In this document: piece after piece, positions 1 to 8,396 of the stretch
How the letters are laid out: each line of letters starts with the position of its first letter
How positions within the stretch are numbered: the first letter of the stretch is position 1
Program-made: the position numbers and the translations under genes
Notes under the pieces: generated by a model
Databases searched by the model: none
What the model was told of the DNA's origin: nothing
Seen by the model: only the letters and a program-made list of their open reading frames with translations
NCBI GenBank assembly: GCA_044356305.1
Contig: JBIKWM010000011.1
Location: 1 to 64,000, forward strand
Origin: JBIKWM01 sp044356305
GTDB lineage: Bacteria > Bacteroidota > Bacteroidia > UBA10329
DNA: 64,000 bases
Direction of reading: 5' to 3'

Positions 1-556
1 CCGTGTCCTCATCACTGTCCTGATTCGCATCCTCAAATTCCTCAAGCAGGTTACTGAACTCAGTGCCCAGTGCTGCAAAATCCCCTGGAAAGGCAGTAGG
101 CATGTTGTCTGGGGTCACCAGATCGGCACTGTGGTCATTCATGAACGTGTTGGCCATCGCCACCAGTTCAACAGTGCTGGCCCATCCGCCCTTCACGGCC
201 GATTCATAGTTCAGCCATCCGGCCTCTTCAAGCATGGCCTTCTGCTTATTCGCCCATGCAGGCACATCAGCTATATGCAGTTTCAGCCCTTGCCACTTGT
301 CGCATATCTGCCTGTTCTTCGCGTCAAGGTCTATCTTCAGCCCTTCAGCCCGCGAGTTCCGCGCCTGAAAGTTCCGCATGTTCTTAGCGGCATCTATCTG
401 TGCCTTGAATGCTGCCCCCCACGCGGCAGTATACTTTCCCTTGTGCAGAGCCATCTCCAACTGGCTCTCCATGTAACTTCGGTACGCGATGTACGCAACG
501 GCAATCAGCTCATTTTGCTTGCACCTGAACAGCGATACGGGTCTTTCTACGGCCAT
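1..556 (-). CDS. Hypothetical protein, 3' end cut by window edge
   Basis: An open frame runs on the minus strand from an ATG at 556-554 to the window edge without a stop, giving 185 codons of an incomplete protein that begins MAVERPVSLF. The product is mostly helical-looking, rich in Ala, Lys, Glu and Asn, with no signal peptide or membrane segment. The last visible part is acidic (runs of Glu and Asp). I do not recognise the family. Its codon use and GC match the host genes. The upstream region is repeat-rich and non-coding, so the gene is probably first in its transcript. A plus-strand frame over the same bases (131-790) is a shadow. Confidence 0.6.
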   Translation of the reverse strand, partial: MAVERPVSLFRCKQNELIAVAYIAYRSYMESQLEMALHKGKYTAAWGAAFKAQIDAAKNMRNFQARNSRAEGLKIDLDAKNRQICDKWQGLKLHIADVPAWANKQKAMLEEAGWLNYESAVKGGWASTVELVAMANTFMNDHSADLVTPDNMPTAFPGDFAALGTEFSNLLEEFEDANQDSDEDT

Positions 557-718
557 CTCTCGTATGGTTTTTCGTGTTTGACAGGGACGAATGTATCGAA
601 AAATTCATTTCACACCCATATCCGTACTCCATGCCACGATTTTTTTTATGATTCCCTACAGTCCTACCAAAAGCACGCTACGTGCAACCGCCATGTCGGA
701 GCGGTTCGCTGGGCGGCC

Positions 719-1040
719 TTGGACATTTCCCGTTGCGAAACCGGGGTTAGGGAGCGTGCGCGAGCCTACAGGAAGCGTTCCGTAGAGTGAGGTCTTCCGA
801 ACGGCCCGGAACGCGCGGAAGCGACCGTCCCCGAGTTTTCGCAGGGAAATGTCCACCAGCCTTGATTTTTTGATCCTTTTGTATCAAGACAAAAGGATGA
901 AGAGCGATACTCCCCTCCCCTCCGACCGTCCCCGAGTTCTCGCTGGGAAATGTCCACAAGCCTCATGTCGCCCTGAGCGCAGTCGAAGGGTTTTGATCCT
1001 GGAGTTTATCCCGCCCATGCGGGATATCAAGACAAAAGGA
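719..1040. repeat. Dispersed intergenic repeats, direct and inverted
   Basis: Two direct copies of a 39-base element lie at 823-861 and 924-962 (both start GACCGTCCCCGAGTT and contain GGGAAATGTCCAC). A decayed inverted copy lies at about 720-745. Each direct copy is followed by a related tail containing ATCAAGACAAAAGGA. In the first tail ATCCTTTTGT (873-882) and ACAAAAGGAT (889-898) form a perfect 10-bp hairpin. The second tail (about 991-1040) has the same arms separated by an inserted GC-rich hairpin. No gene is visible between 557 and 1189. Confidence 0.7.
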
Positions 1041-1189
1041 AGATTAGGCATACCCCGCCCTCCGCGACTTCCTAGAGGAGCGGCTCATATACGAGGATAG
1101 TCTCAACGTGTCCGAACAGGCTGCCCTCTACTCCTGCCCCCCTTGGAATGCAGCATATTGCCTTCTTATCCAGCATTCTGTGGAATATT

Positions 1190-1567
1190 TGCATCAGGTT
1201 CGGCAGCCCTTGCATCAGGTTCGGCAGCCCTTGCATCAGGTTCGGCAGCCCTTGCATCAGGTTCGGCAGTCCTTGCATCAGCTTCGGCAGCCCTTGCATC
1301 AGGTTCTCCATTCCTTGCATCAGGTTCTCCATTCCTTGCATCAGGTTCTCCATTCCTTGCATCAGGTTCTCTGGGCCTTGCATCAGGTTCGCTACCATTT
1401 GCATCAGGTTCGGCAGCCCTTGCATCAGGTTCGCTACCATTTGCATCAGGTTCGCTACCATTTGCATCAGGTTCGGTGGCATTTGCATCAGGTTCGCCAA
1501 CCTTTGCATCAGGTTCGGTGGCATTTGCATCAGGTTCGGCAGCCCTTGCATCAGGTTCGGTGGCATT
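1190..1567. repeat. Tandem array of eighteen 21-bp repeats
   Basis: Exactly 18 units of 21 bp stand head to tail. Each unit has a nearly fixed 13-base word TTGCATCAGGTTC and a variable 8-base remainder taken from about six alternative words (ending in GGCAGCCC, TCCATTCC, TCTGGGCC, GCTACCAT, GGTGGCAT or GCCAACCT). Because 21 is a multiple of three, the array is open in several frames on both strands (heptads such as CIRFGSP on plus and NLMQGLP on minus). It ends about 97 bp before the start of the DUF5686 gene. Confidence 0.92.
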
Positions 1568-1651
1568 TGCGCAAGGCCCCATCCCCTCCCTCGCCCTTCT
1601 CAATACCCACCCTCTCGTTCCGCTCATCTCCTCACAACCTGCCCCCCTGAT

Positions 1652-1659
1652 CACCTTTG
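1652..1659 (+). promoter_or_regulatory. -7 box CACCTTTG
   Basis: Close match to the Bacteroidota -7 consensus TAnnTTTG, four bases before the GTG at 1664. It decides the start of the DUF5686 gene and places the 21-bp array upstream of transcription. Confidence 0.55.
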
Positions 1660-1663
1660 CCCC

Positions 1664-4156
1664 GTGATAACGGGCAGGCAGGTAGGTGTGGCAGTGTGGT
1701 TGTGGGCCTGTGTCTGCGCCCTCCCGGCCCTGGGGCAGAAGGTGCGCGTGTCGGGCCACGTCACCGATGCCGCCACAGGCCAGCCCCTCCCCTTCGTCAA
1801 CGTGGTGTTCAAGGGCAGCGGCCTGGGCACCGTCACCGATACCCTTGGGCACTTCCTCCTCGAGGCGGGCCGCAGGTTCGACTCGCTGCAGGTGTCCTTT
1901 ACAGGCTACTACCCCAGCACCGTGCCCGTGCGGGCAGGCACCACCACCGGGCTCGACATTGCCCTGCGGCCCCGCAGCTTCGAGCTGGCCGAGGTGCGCG
2001 TGCGGCCGGGCGAGAACCCCGCGTGGCGCATCCTGCGCAAGGTGGTGGAGCTGAAGCCCACCAATGCCGCAACCGCCCAGAGCGCCTACACCTACATGGC
2101 CTATCACCGCGTGCAGTTCGACCTCAACAACTTCACCGACAAGGCCAAGCGCAACATCCTGCTGCGGCCCTTCGACTACATCTGGGACAATGCCGACACC
2201 ACCGACAAGGGCGTGCGCTACCTGCCCATACTCATGACCGAGAACAGCGAGCGCCACGCCTGGCGCAGGCAGCCCGAGGCCCGCAGGCGCGAGGTGCTGG
2301 GCACACGCACCTACAAGTTCTTCCGCGCACCCCGCATCATGGAGTTTGTGGGCGACATGCACGTTGACCCCGATATCTACGCCAACAACGTGGTCATCCT
2401 AGACCGCACCTTCCCCAGCCCGGTCAACGACAACTTCCGCCTCTACTACCGCTATGTGCTGAGCGACAGCCTGCACACACACGATGGCCGCAGGTGCTAC
2501 CACATCACATACCGCCCACAGGGCGAGGCCGATGTGGCCTTCCGTGGCACCATGCTCATCGACTCGCTCACCTATGCCGTGGTGCAGATGGACCTCGAGT
2601 TCAGCATCGAGGCCAATGTCAATTTTGTACGCAACTACTGGATAAGGCAGAATTTCTCGCTCATAGAGGGGAAACAGTGGTTCCTCACCAGGAGTCAGGT
2701 CATTGCCGATTTCACGGTGGTGGAGAATGCCAAGGACCTGACCGGTTTCTTCGGCCGCAAGACCACCACCATAAGCGACATAGTGCTGGGCAGCGCGGGC
2801 CCTGAGGCCCTGCTGCGCCAGGCCGCCCCCCTTACCGTGGCCGACAGTGCCGAGCTGCGCACCGATGCATTCTGGCAACAGGCCCGCCCCGACACCTTCA
2901 GCACCGAGGAGCGCAACCTGATGACCATGGTGGGACGCATGAACAACGACCCGCGCTGGAAACGCACCGAGGCCCTGCTGCGCGCCATAGCCGACAACTG
3001 GGTGCCACTGGGCCCTGTGGAGCTGGGCGATGTGCTCACCTTCTACACCTACAACCGCTACGAGAGCCACCGCGTGAAGCTGGGCCTGCGCACCAGCGAG
3101 AAGTTCAGCCGCAAATGGAACCTGGGCGGATATCTGGCCTATGGCATTGGCGATGAGAAACTGAAGTCGATGTTTGAGGTGGGCTGGCAGCCCAGCCAGC
3201 GTTTCGGACGGCACACGCGCTTCGGCATGCAGTACCGCAACGACATGGTGCAACCGGGTCGCCACCACACCGTGCAGCCGCTCGACAATGTGCTCAACTC
3301 CTTCTACAAGCTCACCGGGTCCAGTCGCTGGCTGATGCACGAGCGGCTGCACGTCACGGCCGAACGGCAGTGGCTGGCAGGCCTCACCACCCGCCTCACT
3401 GGCTTCAGCGAGGGTTTCACCGCCCTCGACAGCAGGTTCACCCTTCAGGACCAAGTTCCTACTGGGCGCATCAGCACGTTGCACAACTCAGGTTTCGGCC
3501 TCACGGTGCGCTACTGCTACGGACTGGGCCACCTGCCGGGCGGGTACGATGAACCGGTGCGCGGCCTCTTCGCCCCCGAATGGCCCATTATATCCCTGCA
3601 CCTCGATGTGGGGATAAAGGGCCTGTGGGACGGCCGATTCAATTACCAGCACCTGCGCCTGAAGGTGGAGCACAGGCTACGTGCCAACCGCCTCGGGTTC
3701 CTCTCCATCCTGGCCGAAGGGGGTTGGATATTTGGCGATGTGCCCTGGCCGCTGCTCTATTACCCCAGCGCCAATCCGCTCATCATCAACAATTCCTCCT
3801 CTTTCAATCTGCTCAACTTCATGGAGTTCGGGGCCGACAGGTACGTATCGCTCCATCTCGAGCATCACTTTGATGGGCTCTTCTTCAATATGATACCGTG
3901 GGTCAACCGCCTAAAGCTGCGCGAGGTGGTGTTTGCCCGTGGTTTCTATGGCACCATCTCGACCCAGAACAGAAATGGCGAGGTGCGCCTGCCCTATGGC
4001 CTCAAAGGCACCGATGTGCCCTATGTCGAGGTGGGTTTCGGCATCGAGAACATCTTTAAGATAGCCAGCGTCAACTTCTCGTGGCGTGTCACCCAGACCG
4101 ACCAACCTGACATCCTCCGCTTCATAGTCAAGCCCGGCTACAACCTCCGTTTCTGA
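1664..4156 (+). CDS. Carboxypeptidase-regulatory/DUF5686 outer-membrane protein
   Basis: An 830-residue protein. A signal peptide (about residues 1-25, ending ALPALGQ) precedes a carboxypeptidase-like regulatory beta domain (about 28-105, VSGHVTDAATGQPLPFVNV) and then the long DUF5686 region. The C-terminus alternates aromatic and polar residues and ends in Phe (PGYNLRF), as in outer-membrane barrels. The frame stays open upstream to 1148 through the 21-bp array, but that would put repetitive Cys-rich peptides before the signal sequence. The GTG at 1664 directly after a -7 box is therefore preferred. Function is unknown; an envelope role is likely. A second copy of this architecture lies at 59021-61648. 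Confidence 0.85.
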   Translation: MITGRQVGVAVWLWACVCALPALGQKVRVSGHVTDAATGQPLPFVNVVFKGSGLGTVTDTLGHFLLEAGRRFDSLQVSFTGYYPSTVPVRAGTTTGLDIALRPRSFELAEVRVRPGENPAWRILRKVVELKPTNAATAQSAYTYMAYHRVQFDLNNFTDKAKRNILLRPFDYIWDNADTTDKGVRYLPILMTENSERHAWRRQPEARRREVLGTRTYKFFRAPRIMEFVGDMHVDPDIYANNVVILDRTFPSPVNDNFRLYYRYVLSDSLHTHDGRRCYHITYRPQGEADVAFRGTMLIDSLTYAVVQMDLEFSIEANVNFVRNYWIRQNFSLIEGKQWFLTRSQVIADFTVVENAKDLTGFFGRKTTTISDIVLGSAGPEALLRQAAPLTVADSAELRTDAFWQQARPDTFSTEERNLMTMVGRMNNDPRWKRTEALLRAIADNWVPLGPVELGDVLTFYTYNRYESHRVKLGLRTSEKFSRKWNLGGYLAYGIGDEKLKSMFEVGWQPSQRFGRHTRFGMQYRNDMVQPGRHHTVQPLDNVLNSFYKLTGSSRWLMHERLHVTAERQWLAGLTTRLTGFSEGFTALDSRFTLQDQVPTGRISTLHNSGFGLTVRYCYGLGHLPGGYDEPVRGLFAPEWPIISLHLDVGIKGLWDGRFNYQHLRLKVEHRLRANRLGFLSILAEGGWIFGDVPWPLLYYPSANPLIINNSSSFNLLNFMEFGADRYVSLHLEHHFDGLFFNMIPWVNRLKLREVVFARGFYGTISTQNRNGEVRLPYGLKGTDVPYVEVGFGIENIFKIASVNFSWRVTQTDQPDILRFIVKPGYNLRF

Positions 4157-4259
4157 TAGGTGAACCGCCCAAGCGGCTATCAATCAGCCCATTCAGCAAA
4201 ATGAAAATGATGAAATGCCGTGGTAGGGCAACTGCACCCGAAAGTGTACTTTTGGCCCC

Positions 4260-4344
4260 GGAGAGATGGCAGAGCGGTCGATTGCGGCGGTCTTGAAAAC
4301 CGTTGAGGGTAATACCTCCGGGGGTTCGAATCCCTCTCTCTCCG
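4260..4344 (+). tRNA. tRNA-Ser (anticodon TGA)
   Basis: Acceptor arms GGAGAGA (4260-4266) and TCTCTCC (4337-4343) pair fully, with discriminator G at 4344. The anticodon loop CTTGAAA shows TGA. A long variable arm (class II) and the T-arm GGTTCGAATCC are present. Confidence 0.95.
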
Positions 4345-4350
4345 CTCCTT

Positions 4351-4376
4351 CCCGCTGAACCGCGGGAATTTTTTTT
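4351..4376 (+). terminator. Rho-independent terminator between the two tRNA-Ser genes
   Basis: CCCGC and GCGGG form a short GC stem around a six-base loop, followed by AA and a run of eight T. It would separate the two tRNA-Ser transcripts. Confidence 0.7.
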
Positions 4377-4384
4377 GACTTACC

Positions 4385-4469
4385 GGAGAGGTGTCAGAGT
4401 GGTCGAATGTGCCTGATTCGAAATCAGGTGTACCGCGAGGTACCGGGGGTTCGAATCCCTCCCTCTCCG
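4385..4469 (+). tRNA. tRNA-Ser (anticodon CGA)
   Basis: Acceptor arms GGAGAGG (4385-4391) and CCTCTCC (4462-4468) pair, discriminator G at 4469. The anticodon loop TTCGAAA shows CGA. It has a long variable arm and a T-arm identical to that of the preceding tRNA-Ser. Confidence 0.95.
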
Positions 4470-4665
4470 CCACAACCGCCCGATGTTGATGTTCATTCGG
4501 GCCGATATTCAGGTCAATTAACCTCAGGCCAGCTTCACCACCGCCACGGTACGTGGCGCAGAGGGAGCCGTCCGGTCTGAATCATTAACCGTGTGACTGA
4601 AGCAGTGCGCAGGTCCTGATGCCACATCCGCACCATGTGCACGGCATGGGCCCGTGCCGCACAGA

Positions 4666-4673
4666 TACCTTTG
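4666..4673 (+). promoter_or_regulatory. -7 box TACCTTTG
   Basis: Exact TAnnTTTG match 20 bases before the ATG of the nitroreductase at 4694. Confidence 0.6.
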
Positions 4674-4693
4674 CCGCCCCTTAAGGATGATGC

Positions 4694-5422
4694 ATGGAAC
4701 TGAGCAAGGAATTTGGTGAGATAGTGGAAAGGCGCAAGGCCGTGCGCGTGTTTGATGAGCACACGGATGTGACTGATGCTGTTAGGCGCGGTCTGAGCCG
4801 CGCGGTGCTTTCGCCCAACAGCAGCAACATGCAGCTGTGGGAGTTCCACCAGGTGCGCGACAGGCAGACGCACGAGCGCATCACCAAGGCGTGCCTGAAA
4901 CAGAGCGCGGCCCGCACGGCCAACCAGTTGGTGGTGGTTGTATGCCGCCAGGACAAATGGCGCGAACGGGTGAAATGGAACCTGGCCCAACTGAAAGAAC
5001 AGTTCAAGGACAAGGCCGAACTGACATCGAGGGACAAGAGGGCCCTGCAGTATTACCGCATGCTGATGCCGCTCATGTACCGCAACGACCCGTTCGGATT
5101 CTGGCGCGCGGTGCGCACCGTACTGCGCACCTACCTGCTGCTTAAGGGGCCCAGCCTGCGCATGGTGAGCCATGCCGACCAGCGTGTGATGCTGCACAAA
5201 AGTGCTGCCATAGCCTCACAGACCTTTATGCTGAGCATGGCGGCCGAGGGCCTCGACACCTGCCCCATGGAAGGATTTGACGAGGTGCGCATCAAGAAGG
5301 CCCTGGGCCTGCCCGGTGCGGCTGAGATATGTATGGTGATAGGCTGCGGCAAGGGCAAGGCCGAGGGGGTGTACAGCCAACGCAGGCGTGTGGCCGAGTC
5401 GGAAGTGATATTCAGCCGCTGA
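4694..5422 (+). CDS. Nitroreductase family protein
   Basis: 242 residues. The N-terminal part (RRKAVRVFDEH, then LSPNSSNMQLWEFHQV at about 38-55) is the FMN-binding signature of the nitroreductase fold. The centre has a family-variable helical insert (about 90-160), and the end (AAEGLDTCPMEGF, then LGLPGAAEICMVIGCG) holds the second FMN-contact region. Such enzymes are cytoplasmic FMN-dependent NAD(P)H oxidoreductases; the substrate cannot be read from sequence. It is followed after 3 bp by the isoaspartyl peptidase gene, so the two are probably co-transcribed. Confidence 0.85.
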   Translation: MELSKEFGEIVERRKAVRVFDEHTDVTDAVRRGLSRAVLSPNSSNMQLWEFHQVRDRQTHERITKACLKQSAARTANQLVVVVCRQDKWRERVKWNLAQLKEQFKDKAELTSRDKRALQYYRMLMPLMYRNDPFGFWRAVRTVLRTYLLLKGPSLRMVSHADQRVMLHKSAAIASQTFMLSMAAEGLDTCPMEGFDEVRIKKALGLPGAAEICMVIGCGKGKAEGVYSQRRRVAESEVIFSR

Positions 5423-5425
5423 GCC

Positions 5426-6361
5426 ATGACACAGTGGACACTTGCCATACATGGTGGCGCGGGCACCATACTGCCAGCGCTCATGACCCCCGAACTGGAG
5501 GCCCGCTACCGTCAGGCTCTGCATGACGCGCTCGGTGCAGGGGCCAAGGTGCTCGGTGCAGGGGGCACCTCATTGGATGCCGTAGAGGCCGCTGTGCGCG
5601 AGCTGGAGGACTGCCCCCTGTTCAATGCTGGGCGAGGCAGTGTGTACACCAGTGCCGGTACGCACGAAATGGACGCCAGCATCATGAACGGCCGCGACCG
5701 CAGTGCGGGTGCCGTGGCCATGGTGCAGGGGGTGCGCAACCCTATTAGCCTTGCCCGCGCGGTGATGGAGCGCAGCGGCCATGTGCTGCTGGCGGCCGAG
5801 GGCGCCACAGAGTTCGCAAGGTCCATCGGCTGCGTCTTTGAGCCGGAGGAGTATTTCCACACCGAGCAGCGCCACCGGCAGTGGCAGGAGGTGGCGGGCA
5901 CCGACCTCACCATGCTTGACCACACGGCCACCAAGGAGCAGAAGTTCGGCACGGTGGGCGCAGTGGCCCTCGATGTGCACGGCAACCTGGCTGCTGCCAC
6001 CAGCACCGGAGGCATGACCAACAAGCGTTTCGGGCGGGTGGGCGACAGCCCGATAATAGGCTGCGGCACCTATGCAAACAACGCCACCTGTGCGGTGAGC
6101 TGCACGGGCAGTGGCGAGTATTTCCTGCGGGGCGTGGTGGCCTACGATGTGAGCTGCCTCATGGAGTATGCGGGCCTGTCGCTGGCAGATGCCTGCAACC
6201 GCGTGGTGCACCAGAGGCTGGCGCAACTGGGCGGTGACGGTGGCCTGATAGCCCTTGACAGCAAAGGCAATATCTGCCTCGATTTCAACACCGAGGGCAT
6301 GTACCGTGGGCAGATAAGGCAAGGGGGCGACCCTGAGCTGGGCATCTACGCCAAGGCCTGA
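5426..6361 (+). CDS. iaaA: Isoaspartyl peptidase / L-asparaginase (Ntn hydrolase)
   Basis: 311 residues, normal for plant-type asparaginases. The N-terminus (TLAIHGGAGT) and LFNAGRGSVYT with EMDASIMNG are family signatures. Autocleavage before Thr176 in FGTVGAVALD would expose that Thr as the beta-subunit nucleophile; ATSTGGMTNKRFGRVGDSP and GCGTYANN follow as expected. Such enzymes remove isoaspartyl residues from dipeptides and hydrolyse asparagine. There is no signal peptide, so the enzyme is probably cytoplasmic. Confidence 0.92.
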   Translation: MTQWTLAIHGGAGTILPALMTPELEARYRQALHDALGAGAKVLGAGGTSLDAVEAAVRELEDCPLFNAGRGSVYTSAGTHEMDASIMNGRDRSAGAVAMVQGVRNPISLARAVMERSGHVLLAAEGATEFARSIGCVFEPEEYFHTEQRHRQWQEVAGTDLTMLDHTATKEQKFGTVGAVALDVHGNLAAATSTGGMTNKRFGRVGDSPIIGCGTYANNATCAVSCTGSGEYFLRGVVAYDVSCLMEYAGLSLADACNRVVHQRLAQLGGDGGLIALDSKGNICLDFNTEGMYRGQIRQGGDPELGIYAKA

Positions 6362-6371
6362 CCCCCTCGCC

Positions 6372-6379
6372 TATCTTCG
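6372..6379 (+). promoter_or_regulatory. -7 box TATCTTCG
   Basis: TAnnTTTG-like box seven bases before the ATG at 6387, implying a very short or absent leader. Confidence 0.5.
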
Positions 6380-6386
6380 TGCGGTC

Positions 6387-7145
6387 ATGCGCAGATACGC
6401 CATCGCCCTGCTGATTTTGCTGTGCTGCGGCACCGTCCGGGCCCAGAACCCGCGCGACTCTGTCATGCCATCGCCCATCTTCAGCGTATCTTACTCCATC
6501 AATCTGCCCGCGGGCGACATGGCTGCGCGGTTCGGCCTCACCCACTCCATAGGTGGCGGACTGGGCTACAAGACCAGGAAGAACTGGTACATCGGAATAG
6601 AAGGGCATTACCTTTTCGGGGATGAGGTAAAAGGGTTTGAGCAGATCCTCGAACCCTTGCTCACCTCCAGCGGCCTCATCATAGGGCGCGATGGCTCACC
6701 GGCCGTCATCAATGTGAGCCAGAAGGGATACACGCTGTCAGCCCATGTGGGCCGATTGTTCACCGCCAAATGGCTGGCCCCTAACCCCAACAGCGGCATC
6801 ATGCTCAAGGTTGGCGGTGGTTTCATGTGCCATTGGGTGGGCTATGATGTGCGCGACAACACCGTTCCGCTCCTTTTTGAGGAATACGAGAAAGGCTACG
6901 ACCGCATGTGCGGGGGGGCCATGATCCAGGAGTACATCGGGTATCATTTCCAGAGCGGCCGCAAGCTGCTCAATCTCTATGCGGGGTTCGAGTTCACGCA
7001 AGGGTTCCTCTCCAGCCTGCGCAGCTTCGACTACACCAGCCGCGCCCCGATCGATCAGAAGCGCATCGACCTCATGTTCGGTTTCCGCATCGGGTGGATG
7101 ATGCCGTTCTACAAGCGCGATCAGCAACAGTATTACTACGAGTGA
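6387..7145 (+). CDS. Secreted/outer-membrane protein next to kdtA
   Basis: 252 residues with a signal peptide (MRRYAIALLILLCCG, cleavage likely after VRAQ). The mature part has alternating glycine, aromatic and polar residues (GGGLGYKTRKNWYIGIEGHYLFG; VGRLF; MLKVGGGF; FGFRIGWMMPFY), which fits a small beta-barrel of 8-10 strands. No enzyme motif is seen. Its stop overlaps the GTG of the Kdo transferase by four bases, so the two are translationally coupled and a role in envelope biogenesis is likely by context. Confidence 0.75.
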   Translation: MRRYAIALLILLCCGTVRAQNPRDSVMPSPIFSVSYSINLPAGDMAARFGLTHSIGGGLGYKTRKNWYIGIEGHYLFGDEVKGFEQILEPLLTSSGLIIGRDGSPAVINVSQKGYTLSAHVGRLFTAKWLAPNPNSGIMLKVGGGFMCHWVGYDVRDNTVPLLFEEYEKGYDRMCGGAMIQEYIGYHFQSGRKLLNLYAGFEFTQGFLSSLRSFDYTSRAPIDQKRIDLMFGFRIGWMMPFYKRDQQQYYYE

Positions 7146-8371
7146 CCCCTGCACGCTGGCTTTACCGCACGGGCATAGGCCTATACGGGGCGGCCATACG
7201 TGTGGCGGCCCTTTGGCAGCGCAAGGCCCACCTCTGGACCGATGGCCGCAGAGACCTGTGGCCCCGTGTCGATGTGGCTGCGACTCGGCTCGGTCCGGGT
7301 GCCGTGTGGTTCCACTGTTCGTCTCTGGGCGAATTTGAGATGGCCCGTCCGGTCATGGATCAGTTGCGCGCCATCGACCCGACAAGAAAATTGCTGCTCA
7401 CGTTCTTCTCTCCTTCGGGATATGAGGTGAGGAAGGACTTTGCAGGGGCCGATGCCGTGCTGTACCTGCCCTTGGACACACCGGCCGGTGCCCAGAGGTT
7501 CATCGGCACGCTGCGCCCGTCCATGGCTGTATTCGTTAAGTACGACCTGTGGTGGGAACATCTGGCCGAATGCAGGCGCCATGCGGTTCCCGTTCATCTG
7601 ATCTGTGCATCATTCCGTGAGGATCAGCTCTATTTCCGCTTCCCTGGTGCATTCGGTAGGCCCATCCTGAGCAACATCACGTGGTTCCATACCATCGATG
7701 CTAAGAGCGCTGAACTGCTTCGGGCATTGGGCATGCCTGACCATACAGTGTGTGGCGACACCCGTTTCGACCGCGTGATGCAGATAGCACGAACTGCCGA
7801 GGATGTGGATCCGATCCTACACTGGAAAGGCACCTCCAAGCTGATAGTGTCCGGCAGCACCTGGCCCGCTGACGAGGCGGTGATAGCACCTGCCATAGAG
7901 GGTTCGGGCCACCGCTGGCTAATCGTTCCCCACGAGGTGCACACGGAGGCATTGGCCCATGTCCGAACCCGCTTTGCCCAGGCCATATCGTACACCGAAC
8001 TGCTTGACGGTGCCGCTGCCGATGTGGTGATCATGGACCGAATTGGGCTGCTGTCGCGCTGCTACCGCCATGCCGATGTGGCCTACGTGGGCGGTGCATT
8101 CGGTAGCGGGCTGCACAACATACTGGAGGCCACCGCACATGGTGTGCCTGTCATATTCGGGCCGCATTTCGACAGATTTGCTGACGCAGCCGAGATGATA
8201 GACAGGGGATTGGCGCAGAGCATCAACGATGTCGCCACCTTCCGGTCTGCGCTCGAAAAGAGCCTGGCATCAGCTCCGGCCCAGCGCCCAGAGATCCTCG
8301 CCTTTATGACCGGGCGCGAAGGGGCCACAGAGCAGATTGTGCAGAGGCTGATAAATGACCTTAAACGCTGA
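7142..8371 (+). CDS. waaA: 3-deoxy-D-manno-octulosonic acid (Kdo) transferase
   Basis: 409 residues from the GTG at 7142. The enzyme adds Kdo from CMP-Kdo to the lipid A precursor at the inner membrane face. Seen are a hydrophobic N-terminal anchor, the WFHCSSLGEFE region with the glutamate expected to be catalytic, DTRFDRV, and the GT30/GT-B C-terminal signature (VGGAFGSGLHNILEATAHGVPVIFGP). The frame is open upstream to 6908 but that overlaps the preceding gene; the GTGA overlap start is preferred. Together with lpxK at 21450 it shows that a Kdo-lipid A is made. Confidence 0.9.
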   Translation: MTPARWLYRTGIGLYGAAIRVAALWQRKAHLWTDGRRDLWPRVDVAATRLGPGAVWFHCSSLGEFEMARPVMDQLRAIDPTRKLLLTFFSPSGYEVRKDFAGADAVLYLPLDTPAGAQRFIGTLRPSMAVFVKYDLWWEHLAECRRHAVPVHLICASFREDQLYFRFPGAFGRPILSNITWFHTIDAKSAELLRALGMPDHTVCGDTRFDRVMQIARTAEDVDPILHWKGTSKLIVSGSTWPADEAVIAPAIEGSGHRWLIVPHEVHTEALAHVRTRFAQAISYTELLDGAAADVVIMDRIGLLSRCYRHADVAYVGGAFGSGLHNILEATAHGVPVIFGPHFDRFADAAEMIDRGLAQSINDVATFRSALEKSLASAPAQRPEILAFMTGREGATEQIVQRLINDLKR

Positions 8372-8396
8372 TAGCGCGGCTTTCTATTTCACTCCG

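Noticed and set aside
1190..1567. Possible CRISPR array
   Set aside because: Units are contiguous 21-mers without unique spacers of 30 bp or more, the fixed word is only 13 bases, and no cas genes are present in the window.
1148..1663. Extended N-terminus of the DUF5686 protein through the repeat array
   Set aside because: It would place Cys-rich heptad repeats before a normal signal peptide; a -7 box and GTG at 1664 explain the start better.
1166..2362. Minus-strand frame of 398 codons across the array and DUF5686 gene
   Set aside because: It is a mirror of the GC-rich codons of the real gene, with no recognisable domain.
4180..4473. Minus-strand frame over the tRNA-Ser genes
   Set aside because: It is made entirely of tRNA sequence read in reverse.
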